From NCBI GenBank assembly GCA_964437425.1, contig CAYTGO010000056.1:1-20852 (forward strand): 20,852 nucleotides of DNA, in the 5' to 3' direction. Source of the stretch: Scalindua sp964437425. Lineage in GTDB: Bacteria; Planctomycetota; Brocadiia; Brocadiales; Scalinduaceae. The position numbers were made by a program, and so were the translations under genes. This document shows positions 1 to 8,445 of this stretch, in pieces (the stretch's first letter is position 1; the number at the start of each line of letters is the position of its first letter). Below the pieces are notes generated by a model. The model worked only from the letters and a program-made list of their open reading frames with translations, did not search any database and had not been told where the DNA came from.

Positions 1-325
1 GTTTTTAAACATCTACTCTCTCCTCTAAACTAAATTAAATTTCAAAATAACAACTTAAAGTTAACTCCGAAGCATGTTGTATTGCACTTTTTTAGAAATA
101 TCCTTACTAACCTCAAACCGTGTTATTCAGAATATGACCCCCATTCCATATTTCCTGAAAAGATAAAAAATTAACTTAAAGAGAATACAACTGCCTAAAA
201 ATAAAACTCCTTGTATTAATAAAGCTGCATTACTTTATGTCTTTTCTGCTTTAAACTTATTCGATGTCAAAGACACAGTAACCCAACATTTTTTAAAGAG
301 AAATTAGTACCTGAAGGAGCGATCC

Positions 326-418
326 ATGCATAGTAAGCTTGAGACAGTAATATCAAATCACATGCCACACAATGCGAAAGGCAATAAAGCAGCGATAAAT
401 CAGGCTTTTGACATTTAA
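326..418 (+). CDS. possible 30-residue small protein, unknown
   Basis: An ATG at 326 is preceded by AAGGAG (314-319) with a 6-base spacer, and the frame stays open for 30 codons to a TAA. The product starts MHSKLETVIS and ends NQAFDI; it has no signal peptide or membrane segment and matches nothing I recognise. The good ribosome binding site is the only argument for translation. It may be the start of a decayed gene, because low-complexity fragments of other frames continue downstream, but no frame can be followed convincingly. Confidence 0.2.
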   Translation: MHSKLETVISNHMPHNAKGNKAAINQAFDI

Positions 419-664
419 ATACCAGGCATGGATCACCGTTGAATAGACATGATCAGGAACAGTGTGGATGTTCTATCATCATGGTGATGCACAAAATATA
501 GTAGTGGAAAGAGATAGATGGCATACAGGTGCTGTAGCTAATTTGGAAAGATTCCTATATGAGGGACTATGTCCACTCTATGCAGATTTTTTTGTATAAA
601 ATTTTATTTTCTGGATTTCTTGTATTGCTGTGTGGCGGGATTCTCTTCTAAAAAGCATGGCATT

Positions 665-712
665 CCACAGAAGTGTGGCACCACAGAAGTGTGGAATTCC
701 ACACTTCTGTGG
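665..712. repeat. three copies of a 14-bp unit forming a perfect 32-bp palindrome
   Basis: The unit CCACAGAAGTGTGG occurs at 665-678 and 681-694 as direct copies and at 699-712 as the reverse complement. The second and third copies with the central AATT make a perfect 32-bp palindrome (681-712). It lies about 80 bases beyond the stop of the leftward regulator gene. In the minus direction only a short T-run follows, about 15 bases after the last copy, so a rho-independent terminator is possible but not typical. A dispersed palindromic repeat or a protein-binding site are alternatives. Confidence 0.8.
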
Positions 713-792
713 GTTGGCAGGTGGCAAGGAGTCAGGAATACGGAGTTAAGGGTGAATGTGGTTCTCTCTCCAAGGGAGTTTTACTCTATTAA

Positions 793-2508
793 TTACGCTC
801 TATCTTCGACAATATTATATTTTGTGATCTTCGTATATATAGTTTTTCTGTCTATGCCGAGAATACGTGAGGCTCTGGCCTTGTTCCAGCCGGTTTCCTT
901 GAGTGCATATATGATTGCCTGTCGCTCATCTTCATTCTTATAGTCAGGTTCAAGCACAACACTGTTTCTATCTATAAATTCAGGTGGCAGGTCATTAACA
1001 GTAATAGTGGAACCGTTGCAGAGTACAACCGCAAACTCCAGTGTATTCTGGAACTCCCTTATATTTCCCGGCCATGAATATTTCATAAACATTCTTTGAA
1101 CATCTTCGGATATTGCCGTGACTTCTTTGTTAATTTTATTACTAAACCTGTTCAGAAAGTGCTTAAGCATTGCCGGCATATCCTCACGCCTGTCCCTGAG
1201 TGGTGGAAGAGACAACTGCACCACATTCAACCGGTAATAAAGGTCTTCACGAAAACTTCCGGCCTTTACCATTTTGTGCAGTTCACTGTTGGTGGCGGCT
1301 ATAACCCTGACATTCACCTTAATCTGGTCAGAATCGCCAACCCGCTCAAACTCCCCTTCCTGTAGAACCCTTAATAGACGCAACTGCAGCTTATTCGATA
1401 TTTCTCCTATTTCATCCAGGAAAATAGTGCCTCCATCAGCTTTTTGAAATCTGCCAATTCTCTCAGCAGTCGCCCCTGTAAAGGCCCCCTTAACGTGACC
1501 AAAAAGTTCACTCTCAAGCAGCTCATCAGATAAAGCGGCACAATTGACCTTAACAAAAGGACCATCGCGATGCTCTCCATGGTAATGTAATGCATCAGCT
1601 ATCAACTCTTTCCCTGTCCCGCTTTCTCCCGTTATCAATATAGTAGTCTGAACATCTGACAGGCTTTCAATCAGGGAGTATATGTTTTGCATTTTCCTGC
1701 TTGAACCTATGATATTATGAAACTGTATGCGTTCATGCAGATCGCTCTCAAGGTTGGCCAGACGTGTTTCATCCTTCAACACCATCACACAACCGTAAAT
1801 ATCTCCTTGCGGGTTTTTCAAAGGAAACGTGGATATATTGACAACACCGTCCGGACGCTGCTGGTGTTTACATTCTATGCGATTCATTTCAACAGGTTCT
1901 TTTGTCTTAATTGTCTCGACAATAGCATTAAGGCATTCTCCTCGACAGTGAAGTTGTAATGCGCTAAATGGTTTGCCCTTGATCTCTTCAGGTAAAAAAC
2001 CACATATATCCTTAACCGCATTGTTGGTTTCAAGCACAGCTAACTCCTCATCAACCGTAACAATTGCATCTTTAACACTTCTGAAGATTGCATCAAGGTC
2101 TGCCTGCCGCTTCCTGTTTTCGTCAATTATGGCCTTGTACCTTAACGCTATTTCAGTCTTCTGTAATATAACATCCTTTTTCACCGGTTTGGCTATATAA
2201 TCGAATGCGCCCCCCCGAACGGCATCTATTGCAGTTTCGATATTGGGATATCCTGTGATCAGGATCACCGGACATGCCTGGTTTCTTTTATTCACTTCCT
2301 GTAAGATGTCGACACCAGTACCATCACCCAGCATGATGTCTGTAAGAATCAGGTCGAATTTACTGCTGGATAACTTGTCCACACCCTCCTGGTAAGAACC
2401 GGCGGTATCCACCTCGTATCCTTCTCGTGAGAGAAACGTCTCAATGGTATACGTGAGAGTTTCTTCATCATCAACTACAAGGATCTTTGGTTTAGCTTGT
2501 TTTGACAT
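793..2508 (-). CDS. NtrC-family sigma-54 response regulator (REC-PAS-AAA+-Fis)
   Basis: This 571-residue protein is a phosphorylation-controlled activator of sigma-54 RNA polymerase. The receiver spans about 8-120, with acidic pair D13/D14, phospho-acceptor D57 and K107. A PAS domain covers about 135-250. The AAA+ domain (about 265-500) has Walker A GESGTGKE (294-301), a perfect GAFTGA loop (341-346) that contacts sigma-54, and Walker B TIFLDE (361-366). A Fis-type helix-turn-helix closes the protein (about 524-566, RASRILGIDRKTIY). The PAS domain has an uncommon C188-R-G-E-C192 followed by C213-K-H215, shared with the paralogue at 10536-12227 and possibly a metal or redox site (inference). 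The ATG is preceded by AAAGGT. It follows the hybrid kinase gene after 72 bp and is probably its output partner. Confidence 0.93.
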   Translation of the reverse strand: MSKQAKPKILVVDDEETLTYTIETFLSREGYEVDTAGSYQEGVDKLSSSKFDLILTDIMLGDGTGVDILQEVNKRNQACPVILITGYPNIETAIDAVRGGAFDYIAKPVKKDVILQKTEIALRYKAIIDENRKRQADLDAIFRSVKDAIVTVDEELAVLETNNAVKDICGFLPEEIKGKPFSALQLHCRGECLNAIVETIKTKEPVEMNRIECKHQQRPDGVVNISTFPLKNPQGDIYGCVMVLKDETRLANLESDLHERIQFHNIIGSSRKMQNIYSLIESLSDVQTTILITGESGTGKELIADALHYHGEHRDGPFVKVNCAALSDELLESELFGHVKGAFTGATAERIGRFQKADGGTIFLDEIGEISNKLQLRLLRVLQEGEFERVGDSDQIKVNVRVIAATNSELHKMVKAGSFREDLYYRLNVVQLSLPPLRDRREDMPAMLKHFLNRFSNKINKEVTAISEDVQRMFMKYSWPGNIREFQNTLEFAVVLCNGSTITVNDLPPEFIDRNSVVLEPDYKNEDERQAIIYALKETGWNKARASRILGIDRKTIYTKITKYNIVEDRA

Positions 2509-2517
2509 ATTTATAAA

Positions 2518-2575
2518 CCTTTGCGCTCTTAGCGTCTTCTTGCCCTCGGCGCCTTTTGTCCGGGCAGCGGTGAAT
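2518..2575 (+). repeat. interspersed repeat, copy A
   Basis: The sequence CTTTGCG...CTTG-CCCTCGGC...TTTTGTCCG in the 72-bp gap between the regulator and the hybrid kinase recurs in reverse complement at 5847-5890, on the other side of the kinase gene. The copies differ at several positions and by a block of about 10 bases present only here. This looks like a degenerate dispersed repeat, not a regulatory site; its start touches the ribosome binding region of the 793-2508 gene. Confidence 0.55.
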
Positions 2576-2580
2576 AATAC

Positions 2581-5500
2581 TTAAATACCTAAATCGCCTA
2601 TTTGTCTTTCCAGTTCTGATAAATTAAATGGCTTTTTGATGATAAAGTCAACCATCAAAGCCTCCTCTTCTATCGGCTTCAGCTTGTCACCCCAACCAGT
2701 TGCGATACCGATTTTCGGCCTTTTATCCAGCTCACTCAGGGCTTTAATCACATCATATCCGTTAACTTCCGGCATAGCCAGATCACACAAAACCAGATCA
2801 AAGTCTTCTTGCCTGCTTAGTTCTATAGCCTCTGCACCTCCGTTAACCACCTTAACCATGTGGCCTTTCCCGGAGAGAAATGTCCTCAGTATCACACATA
2901 TTTCCTGCTCATCATCTACAACCAGGACACGGAGCTCTTTTGTCGCAATTTCCCGAACGGGTTCAGACGGAACTACTCTTTGCACCACTTCTTTGCGAAT
3001 TGGAATGTACAGGGTAAATGTTGCACCCTTACCTACCTCACTTTCCACTTCTATCTTACCGCCATGTCTATTCATAATACTATAGGTTACACTCATACCC
3101 AATCCGGTTCCCTGCGGCCTCCGTGTTGTAAAAAATGGATCGAACATCTTACTCTTGACTTCCTCAGACATGCCCTTGCCAGTATCTGAAAAAGTAATCT
3201 CTAAGAAATCACCCCTGAGTTGCCCCTCCTGCTGAACGCACCGTGTTGCCATGGTAATAACACCACCATCAGGCATTGCATCAAGGGAATTGTAAATTAG
3301 GTTCACAAACACTTCTCTCATCTCTGTAGGGTTACAAAATATTTCCGGTGTTTCTTTTATGTCTGCCGTGTTTATTTGATAATTTATGCCTTCTGACTGT
3401 GCCATATTTTTCCATCTGGGCATTGTAAATTCCATTGCCTGTTTTATCAGATACTGTATCTCAATAAGAACGTAATCGGCTTCGCTTAGTTCTGCCTTTG
3501 CAAAAGCAAGCATCCTCTTGACTATTCCTGCGCCATCTTCACCTGCCTCAATAATCGCCCTCAAGCCTCTTTTTAATTCCTGATCATCTTTAAAGCCTCC
3601 ATCAAGCACCTCCGCGCTACCCATGACAACCGCAAGGATATTATTAAACTCATGGGCTACTCCTGCTGTTATCGTTCCCAGAGACTTTAATTTCTCCGAT
3701 TGTAACAGTAATCCTTCCATCTTCTTCCGTTCGGTAACATCTTCTTTAACTGCAATGAAATTAGTTATATCGCCTTTCTCATCTTTAACAGGTGAAATAG
3801 ACGCAGACTCCCAGTAGAGCTCTCCATTCTTTTTCTTGTTGCAGAATTCCCCTCTCCACTCATTGCCGGATTTAATGGTTTTCCACAACTCACTGTATAC
3901 TTCAGGGGATGTTTTTCCAGACTTTAAGATGCGCGGGGTTTTTCCAACAGCGTCTTCAAGACTATAACCTGTCAGCTGAAAAAACTTTGGATTTGCATAT
4001 TCAATCTTACCTGCAACATCAGTTATTACTATTGTACTGGAAGATTGTTCAACGGCATGGGATAGTTTACGAACTCTCTCCTCCGCAATTTTATACTCGG
4101 CAATGTCCTCAATAACAGATACTAAATAATCCGGCTCACCGGAAGAATCTCGAATAAGAGCTACCGAAAGATTTACCCAAATAATTGTTCCGTCTTTCCT
4201 CACGTAGCGCTTTTCAATCTGATAGTTGGAAGCTTCTCCATCCAATATCCTCTTTCTGGCCTGGTATTGTCTATCAAGGTCATCCGGATATGTAATGTCC
4301 TGAAACGTATACCCAAGTATTTCCTGTTCTGTATATCCTGTAATTTCGCAAAAACGTTTATTAGCTTTGAGGAATTGACCACTCGAAGCAACGTGAATGA
4401 TGCCGACTGCCGCCTGTTCAAAAATACCCCTGAATCTTTTTTCACTCTCTCTGAGCTCCTTCTCCACACTCTTATTGTTAATAAAAAGGCCAACCTGGCT
4501 ACCGAAGGCAGATATCATACTAAGCAGGTCATTATCAGGCTCCCTTACCTCGTGGCTAAAAAAACAGATTGTCCCAAGTACTTCACTACCGCAGATAATG
4601 GGAAAACCAAAGGCCCCATGCAGCCCCTCTTTTGCCGCAACTGATGATCGTGGAAAATTTGCATCACTGCTAACATCTTCGACCCATAAGGGCTTGGCAC
4701 TCTTCCAGACCCGGCCCGGAAGTCCAATTTGTGGTGGAAAGGTTGTTTGTCTGGTAACGGCAATGAACTCAGGAATGTTGAGTGATTGCATATGCCAGAT
4801 TTCTGTATTACGCAGAACGTTTTCTTGTCGATCAATTATCCATATTTCGCCGAGGTCCCATTCCAGTGCTACACATATAGCTTCAAGTATTTCGGGAAAA
4901 GCATCTTCCGCCGTCATAGATTCTGCCAATATCTTTGTTACAAGGTACTGAGCAATAAGACGTTTTTCAGTTTTCTTACGTTCCGTGACGTCACGGACAA
5001 ACCCAACCACTGATGTTATGTCGCCACTGGTATTGCGCATTGGACTGAGTGAAACCTCATGCCAGAAATTACCGTTTGGAAGTATTGACTGATACTCTAT
5101 GAGTATTTTATCTCCATTATCAAAAACACGGCGAATTTCTGAGAGTCTCTGTTCCGCCTGATCCGAAGCTACAAAATCCCTTATTGACCTGCCAATAGCA
5201 TCAACAGCAGGTAGACCGTATCGTTTGTCCATCTCCGGTGTGCCCCAGAGTGCCTTTACATTGCCATCCCGATCGTAAATTATTACTGCACTCTCATACA
5301 GAGAAGATAATATGCTCCTGAACCTCGCCTCGCTCTCCTTCAACTCATGCTCTACCGCCTTATGCCTGATGGTATAATCCCATTCCAGCAGAATCTTTTC
5401 ACAGATATTGGGCATCTCTTCCAGCGTGGCTGCAGACTTTACTACATAATCAAAAGCGCCTGACTTCATTGCCGAGACGGCTACATTCTCATCTCCATGG

Positions 5501-5757
5501 CTTGTCATGATAACAACCGGGTATAGATGTTCTTCCTTGCTGGCAGGTATAAGGTCAGTACCTTTACCATCCGGCATGACATAATCGGCAATTACCAGAT
5601 CAGGAATGGTCTCAGCAATGCTGGCACGTGCTTCATTGAGATTACATGCACGTGTCACGCTTACCTGTGCGGTTGCTGATTCAAAAGAGCGGGAAATCAG
5701 CTCAGCATGAGCTGAGTCATCTTCAACAAGCAGTATATTGATCTTCCTTTTATCCAT
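2581..5757 (-). CDS. hybrid sensor histidine kinase, REC-PAS-GAF-PAS-PAS-HisKA-HATPase-REC
   Basis: This 1058-residue protein has no membrane segment and is probably cytoplasmic. Its order is: N-terminal receiver (about 6-125; D13/D14, D58, K107 followed by Ser instead of the usual Pro); PAS (about 140-262, ending DVTERKK); GAF (about 275-430); PAS (about 435-555); PAS (about 560-680); HisKA with phospho-acceptor H702 in AHEFNN; HATPase with N-box N823, G1 DTGKGM (858-863), F-box FDPFFTT and G2 GTGLGM (883-888); and a C-terminal receiver with D948/D949, D992 and K1042. The first receiver resembles the single-domain receiver encoded just upstream (ILLVEDDSAHAEL against VLLVEDNPAHAEL), suggesting a shared input or a duplication. 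It sits between that receiver and an NtrC-type activator, so a multistep phosphorelay ending in sigma-54 transcription is likely (inference). The ribosome binding site is weak. Confidence 0.93.
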   Translation of the reverse strand: MDKRKINILLVEDDSAHAELISRSFESATAQVSVTRACNLNEARASIAETIPDLVIADYVMPDGKGTDLIPASKEEHLYPVVIMTSHGDENVAVSAMKSGAFDYVVKSAATLEEMPNICEKILLEWDYTIRHKAVEHELKESEARFRSILSSLYESAVIIYDRDGNVKALWGTPEMDKRYGLPAVDAIGRSIRDFVASDQAEQRLSEIRRVFDNGDKILIEYQSILPNGNFWHEVSLSPMRNTSGDITSVVGFVRDVTERKKTEKRLIAQYLVTKILAESMTAEDAFPEILEAICVALEWDLGEIWIIDRQENVLRNTEIWHMQSLNIPEFIAVTRQTTFPPQIGLPGRVWKSAKPLWVEDVSSDANFPRSSVAAKEGLHGAFGFPIICGSEVLGTICFFSHEVREPDNDLLSMISAFGSQVGLFINNKSVEKELRESEKRFRGIFEQAAVGIIHVASSGQFLKANKRFCEITGYTEQEILGYTFQDITYPDDLDRQYQARKRILDGEASNYQIEKRYVRKDGTIIWVNLSVALIRDSSGEPDYLVSVIEDIAEYKIAEERVRKLSHAVEQSSSTIVITDVAGKIEYANPKFFQLTGYSLEDAVGKTPRILKSGKTSPEVYSELWKTIKSGNEWRGEFCNKKKNGELYWESASISPVKDEKGDITNFIAVKEDVTERKKMEGLLLQSEKLKSLGTITAGVAHEFNNILAVVMGSAEVLDGGFKDDQELKRGLRAIIEAGEDGAGIVKRMLAFAKAELSEADYVLIEIQYLIKQAMEFTMPRWKNMAQSEGINYQINTADIKETPEIFCNPTEMREVFVNLIYNSLDAMPDGGVITMATRCVQQEGQLRGDFLEITFSDTGKGMSEEVKSKMFDPFFTTRRPQGTGLGMSVTYSIMNRHGGKIEVESEVGKGATFTLYIPIRKEVVQRVVPSEPVREIATKELRVLVVDDEQEICVILRTFLSGKGHMVKVVNGGAEAIELSRQEDFDLVLCDLAMPEVNGYDVIKALSELDKRPKIGIATGWGDKLKPIEEEALMVDFIIKKPFNLSELERQIGDLGI

Positions 5758-5810
5758 TGGTTAACTCAATAACAAACAACTGTTCTTCTGATTAATTTTA
5801 CTGGGCGTGC

Positions 5811-5985
5811 TCCGCGCGAAAACATCCTTATTTCCTCTCGCCAGGACGCTTCCACGGACAAAAAATGCCGAGGACAAGAGAACGCAAAGAGATATTACGC
5901 TTTTATCTTTAATTTATTTTTCTTAATCTTGTTAACTTGTCGATCTTTGCGGCTCTGCGTGAAAACATCTTGTTTACTTTCACCA
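5811..5985 (+). repeat. degenerate direct repeat pair
   Basis: A stretch at 5811-5843 (CGCGAAAACATC followed by pyrimidine-rich sequence and CGCCA) is repeated with changes at 5953-5985 (CGTGAAAACATC ... CACCA). Together with copy B of the interspersed repeat they fill most of the 238-bp gap between the hybrid kinase and the receiver gene. The gap has no ORF and no clear terminator. Confidence 0.45.
5847..5890 (-). repeat. interspersed repeat, copy B (inverted relative to copy A)
   Basis: Read on the minus strand this is CTTTGCGTTCT-CTTGTCCTCGGC followed by TTTTTTGTCCG and AAGCG. It matches copy A at 2518-2575 with scattered substitutions and lacks an internal block of about 10 bases. The two inverted copies bracket the hybrid kinase gene. 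Confidence 0.55.
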
Positions 5986-5993
5986 AGTGAATA

Positions 5994-6455
5994 TCAGTCT
6001 TCCCACGGATGATGATTCCATGCAAGCCAGTAAAAACCGATGTCGTTCATTAACTGATTAAACTTCTCAAAGTTAACCGGCTTAACCAGGTAACTGTTTG
6101 CATGGAATCCATATGCCTTTGCAACATCAACTTCCGCACTTGATGTAGTGAAAATGACGGTTGGTATTTTTTCCAGCTCCTTGACACTCTTTATCTCCTT
6201 CAGGACTTCCAGACCGTCAACTTTGGGCAGTCGCAGATCAAGAAGCACCATATGCGGCATTGGACTCTTTACAGGATCAGTATAAGCTCCCCGCCTTAGC
6301 AGATAATCAAGAGCCTCTTCACCATCAGAGACATGATAAATCTTATTTGTTATTCGATGATCTTCGAAGCTGCGTATTACAAGTTCAGCATGTGCTGGAT
6401 TGTCCTCAACAAGTAAAACTGTAACCGGTTTTCCTTTAATCTTGCTTTCTGTCAT
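5994..6455 (-). CDS. single-domain response regulator, Rcp1/CheY-like
   Basis: This 153-residue protein is a lone receiver with no output domain. E17/D18, phospho-acceptor D73 (LLDLRLPK), T103/T104 and K125 (LVKPV) are all present. The C-terminal helix with FYWLAWN is typical of the Rcp1 subfamily that works with phytochrome-like and dCache kinases. It starts 2 bp after the stop codon of the histidine kinase gene (6458-8437); a strong GGAGGGGG ribosome binding site lies inside the end of that gene, so the two are translationally coupled. It most likely receives phosphate from that kinase and passes it on, perhaps to the hybrid kinase encoded next, or acts by protein contact. Identification is firm; the partner is inferred. 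Confidence 0.93.
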   Translation of the reverse strand: MTESKIKGKPVTVLLVEDNPAHAELVIRSFEDHRITNKIYHVSDGEEALDYLLRRGAYTDPVKSPMPHMVLLDLRLPKVDGLEVLKEIKSVKELEKIPTVIFTTSSAEVDVAKAYGFHANSYLVKPVNFEKFNQLMNDIGFYWLAWNHHPWED

Positions 6456-6457
6456 GT

Positions 6458-8437
6458 TCAGGTACCCCCTCCATTTTCAGCAATTGTAAAGCAGAAAGTA
6501 CTGCCTTTTTCCTTACCTTTAGATTCTACCCATACACGTCCACCGTGTACTTCTATAATGCGTCTAACAATAGCCAGACCCACCCCTGTTCCGTCACTCG
6601 CCTTGTCCAACTTATTAAAAAGCCCAAATACATTTTCGTGATAGCGCGGTTCTATCCCTATACCGTTATCTCGAACGTAATATACATCTTCGCCATTATC
6701 CTGCCTAGCCCCTATCTCGATACACGGTTCAGACTGTCTGCCCATATGTTTTACTGCATTATCAATAAAATTTTGTAACACCTCAACCAAACGAAGGCGA
6801 TCTACATACATTACCGGCAGGTCAGGAAGAATTTTCACCTCTATTCCCAGCTTTTTCATTCGTCCTCCATCCAGTTCTAGCACCTCGTTTGCCAGATACT
6901 CAAATGGGACTTTTTCCTTTACACCTGCCACTTCACCAACCCTGGACAGCTCCAGAAGCTCATCCAGGAGTTGGTTCATTTTATCCGCTGCATTATGTAT
7001 ATGGCCTACATCTTTCTTAATACGTTCCACATCTCCTTTGGTCATGTCTGCCTCCAACAGACCCAGGAAACCTTTGATAGTTACCAGAGGGCTTTTCAGA
7101 TCGTGCGAAACTGTATAAGTATATCTTTCTAATTCAGCATTTTTTGATTCAAGCTCAACGGTGCGAGCCTTCACCTGTTTATTAAGTGCTGTATTCCAGT
7201 CTTGAACATGGCTAAGCATGGAATCAAAGGCTGATGCCAGTAGACCCACCTCATCCGATGTTGTTATTGATGCCCGTACATCTAGATTACCTTCCTCTAC
7301 CTCTCTGGCTGTTTTGCTCAGGCGACGTATAGAGCGTGTCAGATTTCGTGAGATAAAAATTGTTAATCCCAATATCGAGATGGCACAGAGAGAACCGATA
7401 AGGATACTGTAGAAAATACTCTCTCGTAGAGGTGCAAAGATTTCTGCCCGGTCACGTTTGACTACCAGCCCCCATCCCAGTTCCGATGTGAGACGGATAT
7501 GTCGATATGCTGCGAGAACTGCCTCACTACGATAGTCTTCCGTAGCAATAATACCTTCCTGCCCTTGAGCGGCAAATACGGCCGGCCTGGCCTTAATCTG
7601 ATATTCAAACGGGGTGGCTGCAGTTCCATCTTCCAGTGGAAATTTAAGTGCTGTAATTATTCTAACGTCCTGGTTAATAAGCAGTGCTTCACCTGTCTGA
7701 CCCAGGCCACCACCGGTATGGAGCGTCTGTTTGATAAAATCATCAGGATTTATATGCATTATGAGTACTGCATCTGCTTCACCTTCATGAGAATAAATAG
7801 CACGCAGGATGAAAAGTTTTAAAATACCACTCGAAGGATCTTTACCAATATCAATTATTTCCTCGTAACCTTGATGGATGATTTTGGAGAAAGCATCACT
7901 CTGAGAAATATTCATACCAGGTTCCTGATCCCGGGTGGAAGCTACAATTGTTCTGTTTAGGAGATTGGCGATTTGTATCTTATCGTATACACCGTAAGTT
8001 GTGCAAACCAGGCTCAAATATTGTGAAAGGCCCTGATAAGATGCCTCTTTTTGTAATTTGATCTGAAGTTCATTTCCCGTGACACCATTAACGATATTTT
8101 CGTCAACTAAAGGCAGAAGCGTTCCAACGTAAGACTTTATCATGGTACTTTCGGAAAGCACCCTCGCATCACCCCTACGCTCTTTCACCCAATCCTCCAG
8201 GCGCTCTTTCTTCAAGTCTGCAACCAGATTGAGGTTTCGGAATACATCAGATTGGTACCGTTCGTATTCACCTTTGAAATGTGTAAATGGTATACCAAAC
8301 ATTTCCGATAGTATGAATAATGCCAGGGCTATTGTAAACATCGATCCAAAATAGATGAGTATCTTTGATCGAATACTTATAAATAATCCTTTTTTATTCG
8401 GCTTACTTAAATTATTGTTTGATGTGTTATCACTCAT
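6458..8437 (-). CDS. membrane sensor histidine kinase, dCache-HAMP-HisKA-HATPase
   Basis: This 659-residue protein has a short cytoplasmic N-terminus, a membrane segment at about 24-44 and a periplasmic sensor of about 295 residues. The membrane-proximal half of that sensor has the Cache signature (GLGQTGEALLIN and YRSEAVLAAYRHI). A second membrane segment (about 341-363), HAMP (about 360-413), and HisKA with H445 in SHDLKSP follow. The HATPase has N560, G1 DNGIGIEP, F-box GLFNKL and G2 GTGVGLAIV (617-625). It lacks a receiver, in keeping with the separate receiver gene 2 bp downstream. Its start lies 8 bp after the stop of a secreted substrate-binding protein, so the periplasmic domain may read that protein's liganded state instead of, or in addition to, a small molecule (inference). 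All catalytic motifs look intact. Confidence 0.93.
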   Translation of the reverse strand: MSDNTSNNNLSKPNKKGLFISIRSKILIYFGSMFTIALALFILSEMFGIPFTHFKGEYERYQSDVFRNLNLVADLKKERLEDWVKERRGDARVLSESTMIKSYVGTLLPLVDENIVNGVTGNELQIKLQKEASYQGLSQYLSLVCTTYGVYDKIQIANLLNRTIVASTRDQEPGMNISQSDAFSKIIHQGYEEIIDIGKDPSSGILKLFILRAIYSHEGEADAVLIMHINPDDFIKQTLHTGGGLGQTGEALLINQDVRIITALKFPLEDGTAATPFEYQIKARPAVFAAQGQEGIIATEDYRSEAVLAAYRHIRLTSELGWGLVVKRDRAEIFAPLRESIFYSILIGSLCAISILGLTIFISRNLTRSIRRLSKTAREVEEGNLDVRASITTSDEVGLLASAFDSMLSHVQDWNTALNKQVKARTVELESKNAELERYTYTVSHDLKSPLVTIKGFLGLLEADMTKGDVERIKKDVGHIHNAADKMNQLLDELLELSRVGEVAGVKEKVPFEYLANEVLELDGGRMKKLGIEVKILPDLPVMYVDRLRLVEVLQNFIDNAVKHMGRQSEPCIEIGARQDNGEDVYYVRDNGIGIEPRYHENVFGLFNKLDKASDGTGVGLAIVRRIIEVHGGRVWVESKGKEKGSTFCFTIAENGGGT

Positions 8438-8445
8438 TATTTTTT

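Larger units (their letters stand above)
1..792. other. AT-rich region without an established gene
   Basis: No long open reading frame with family resemblance occurs here. The stretch holds one short ORF with a good ribosome binding site (326-418). A second short frame, about 45 codons from a GTG near 463 to a stop just before 600, has no recognisable product. A strongly palindromic repeat lies at 665-712. A frame running 569-943 overlaps the well-supported regulator gene on the opposite strand and is not accepted. The 3' end of the leftward signalling cluster lies at 793, so part of this region is its downstream flank. Confidence 0.5.

Noticed and set aside
569..943. 124-codon frame on the plus strand
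   Set aside because: It runs through the palindromic repeat and over the conserved C-terminal helix-turn-helix of the regulator gene on the other strand; no domain is recognisable.
4397..4951. 184-codon plus-strand frame inside the hybrid kinase gene
   Set aside because: It is antisense to GAF and PAS coding sequence whose protein is clearly conserved; codon shadow.
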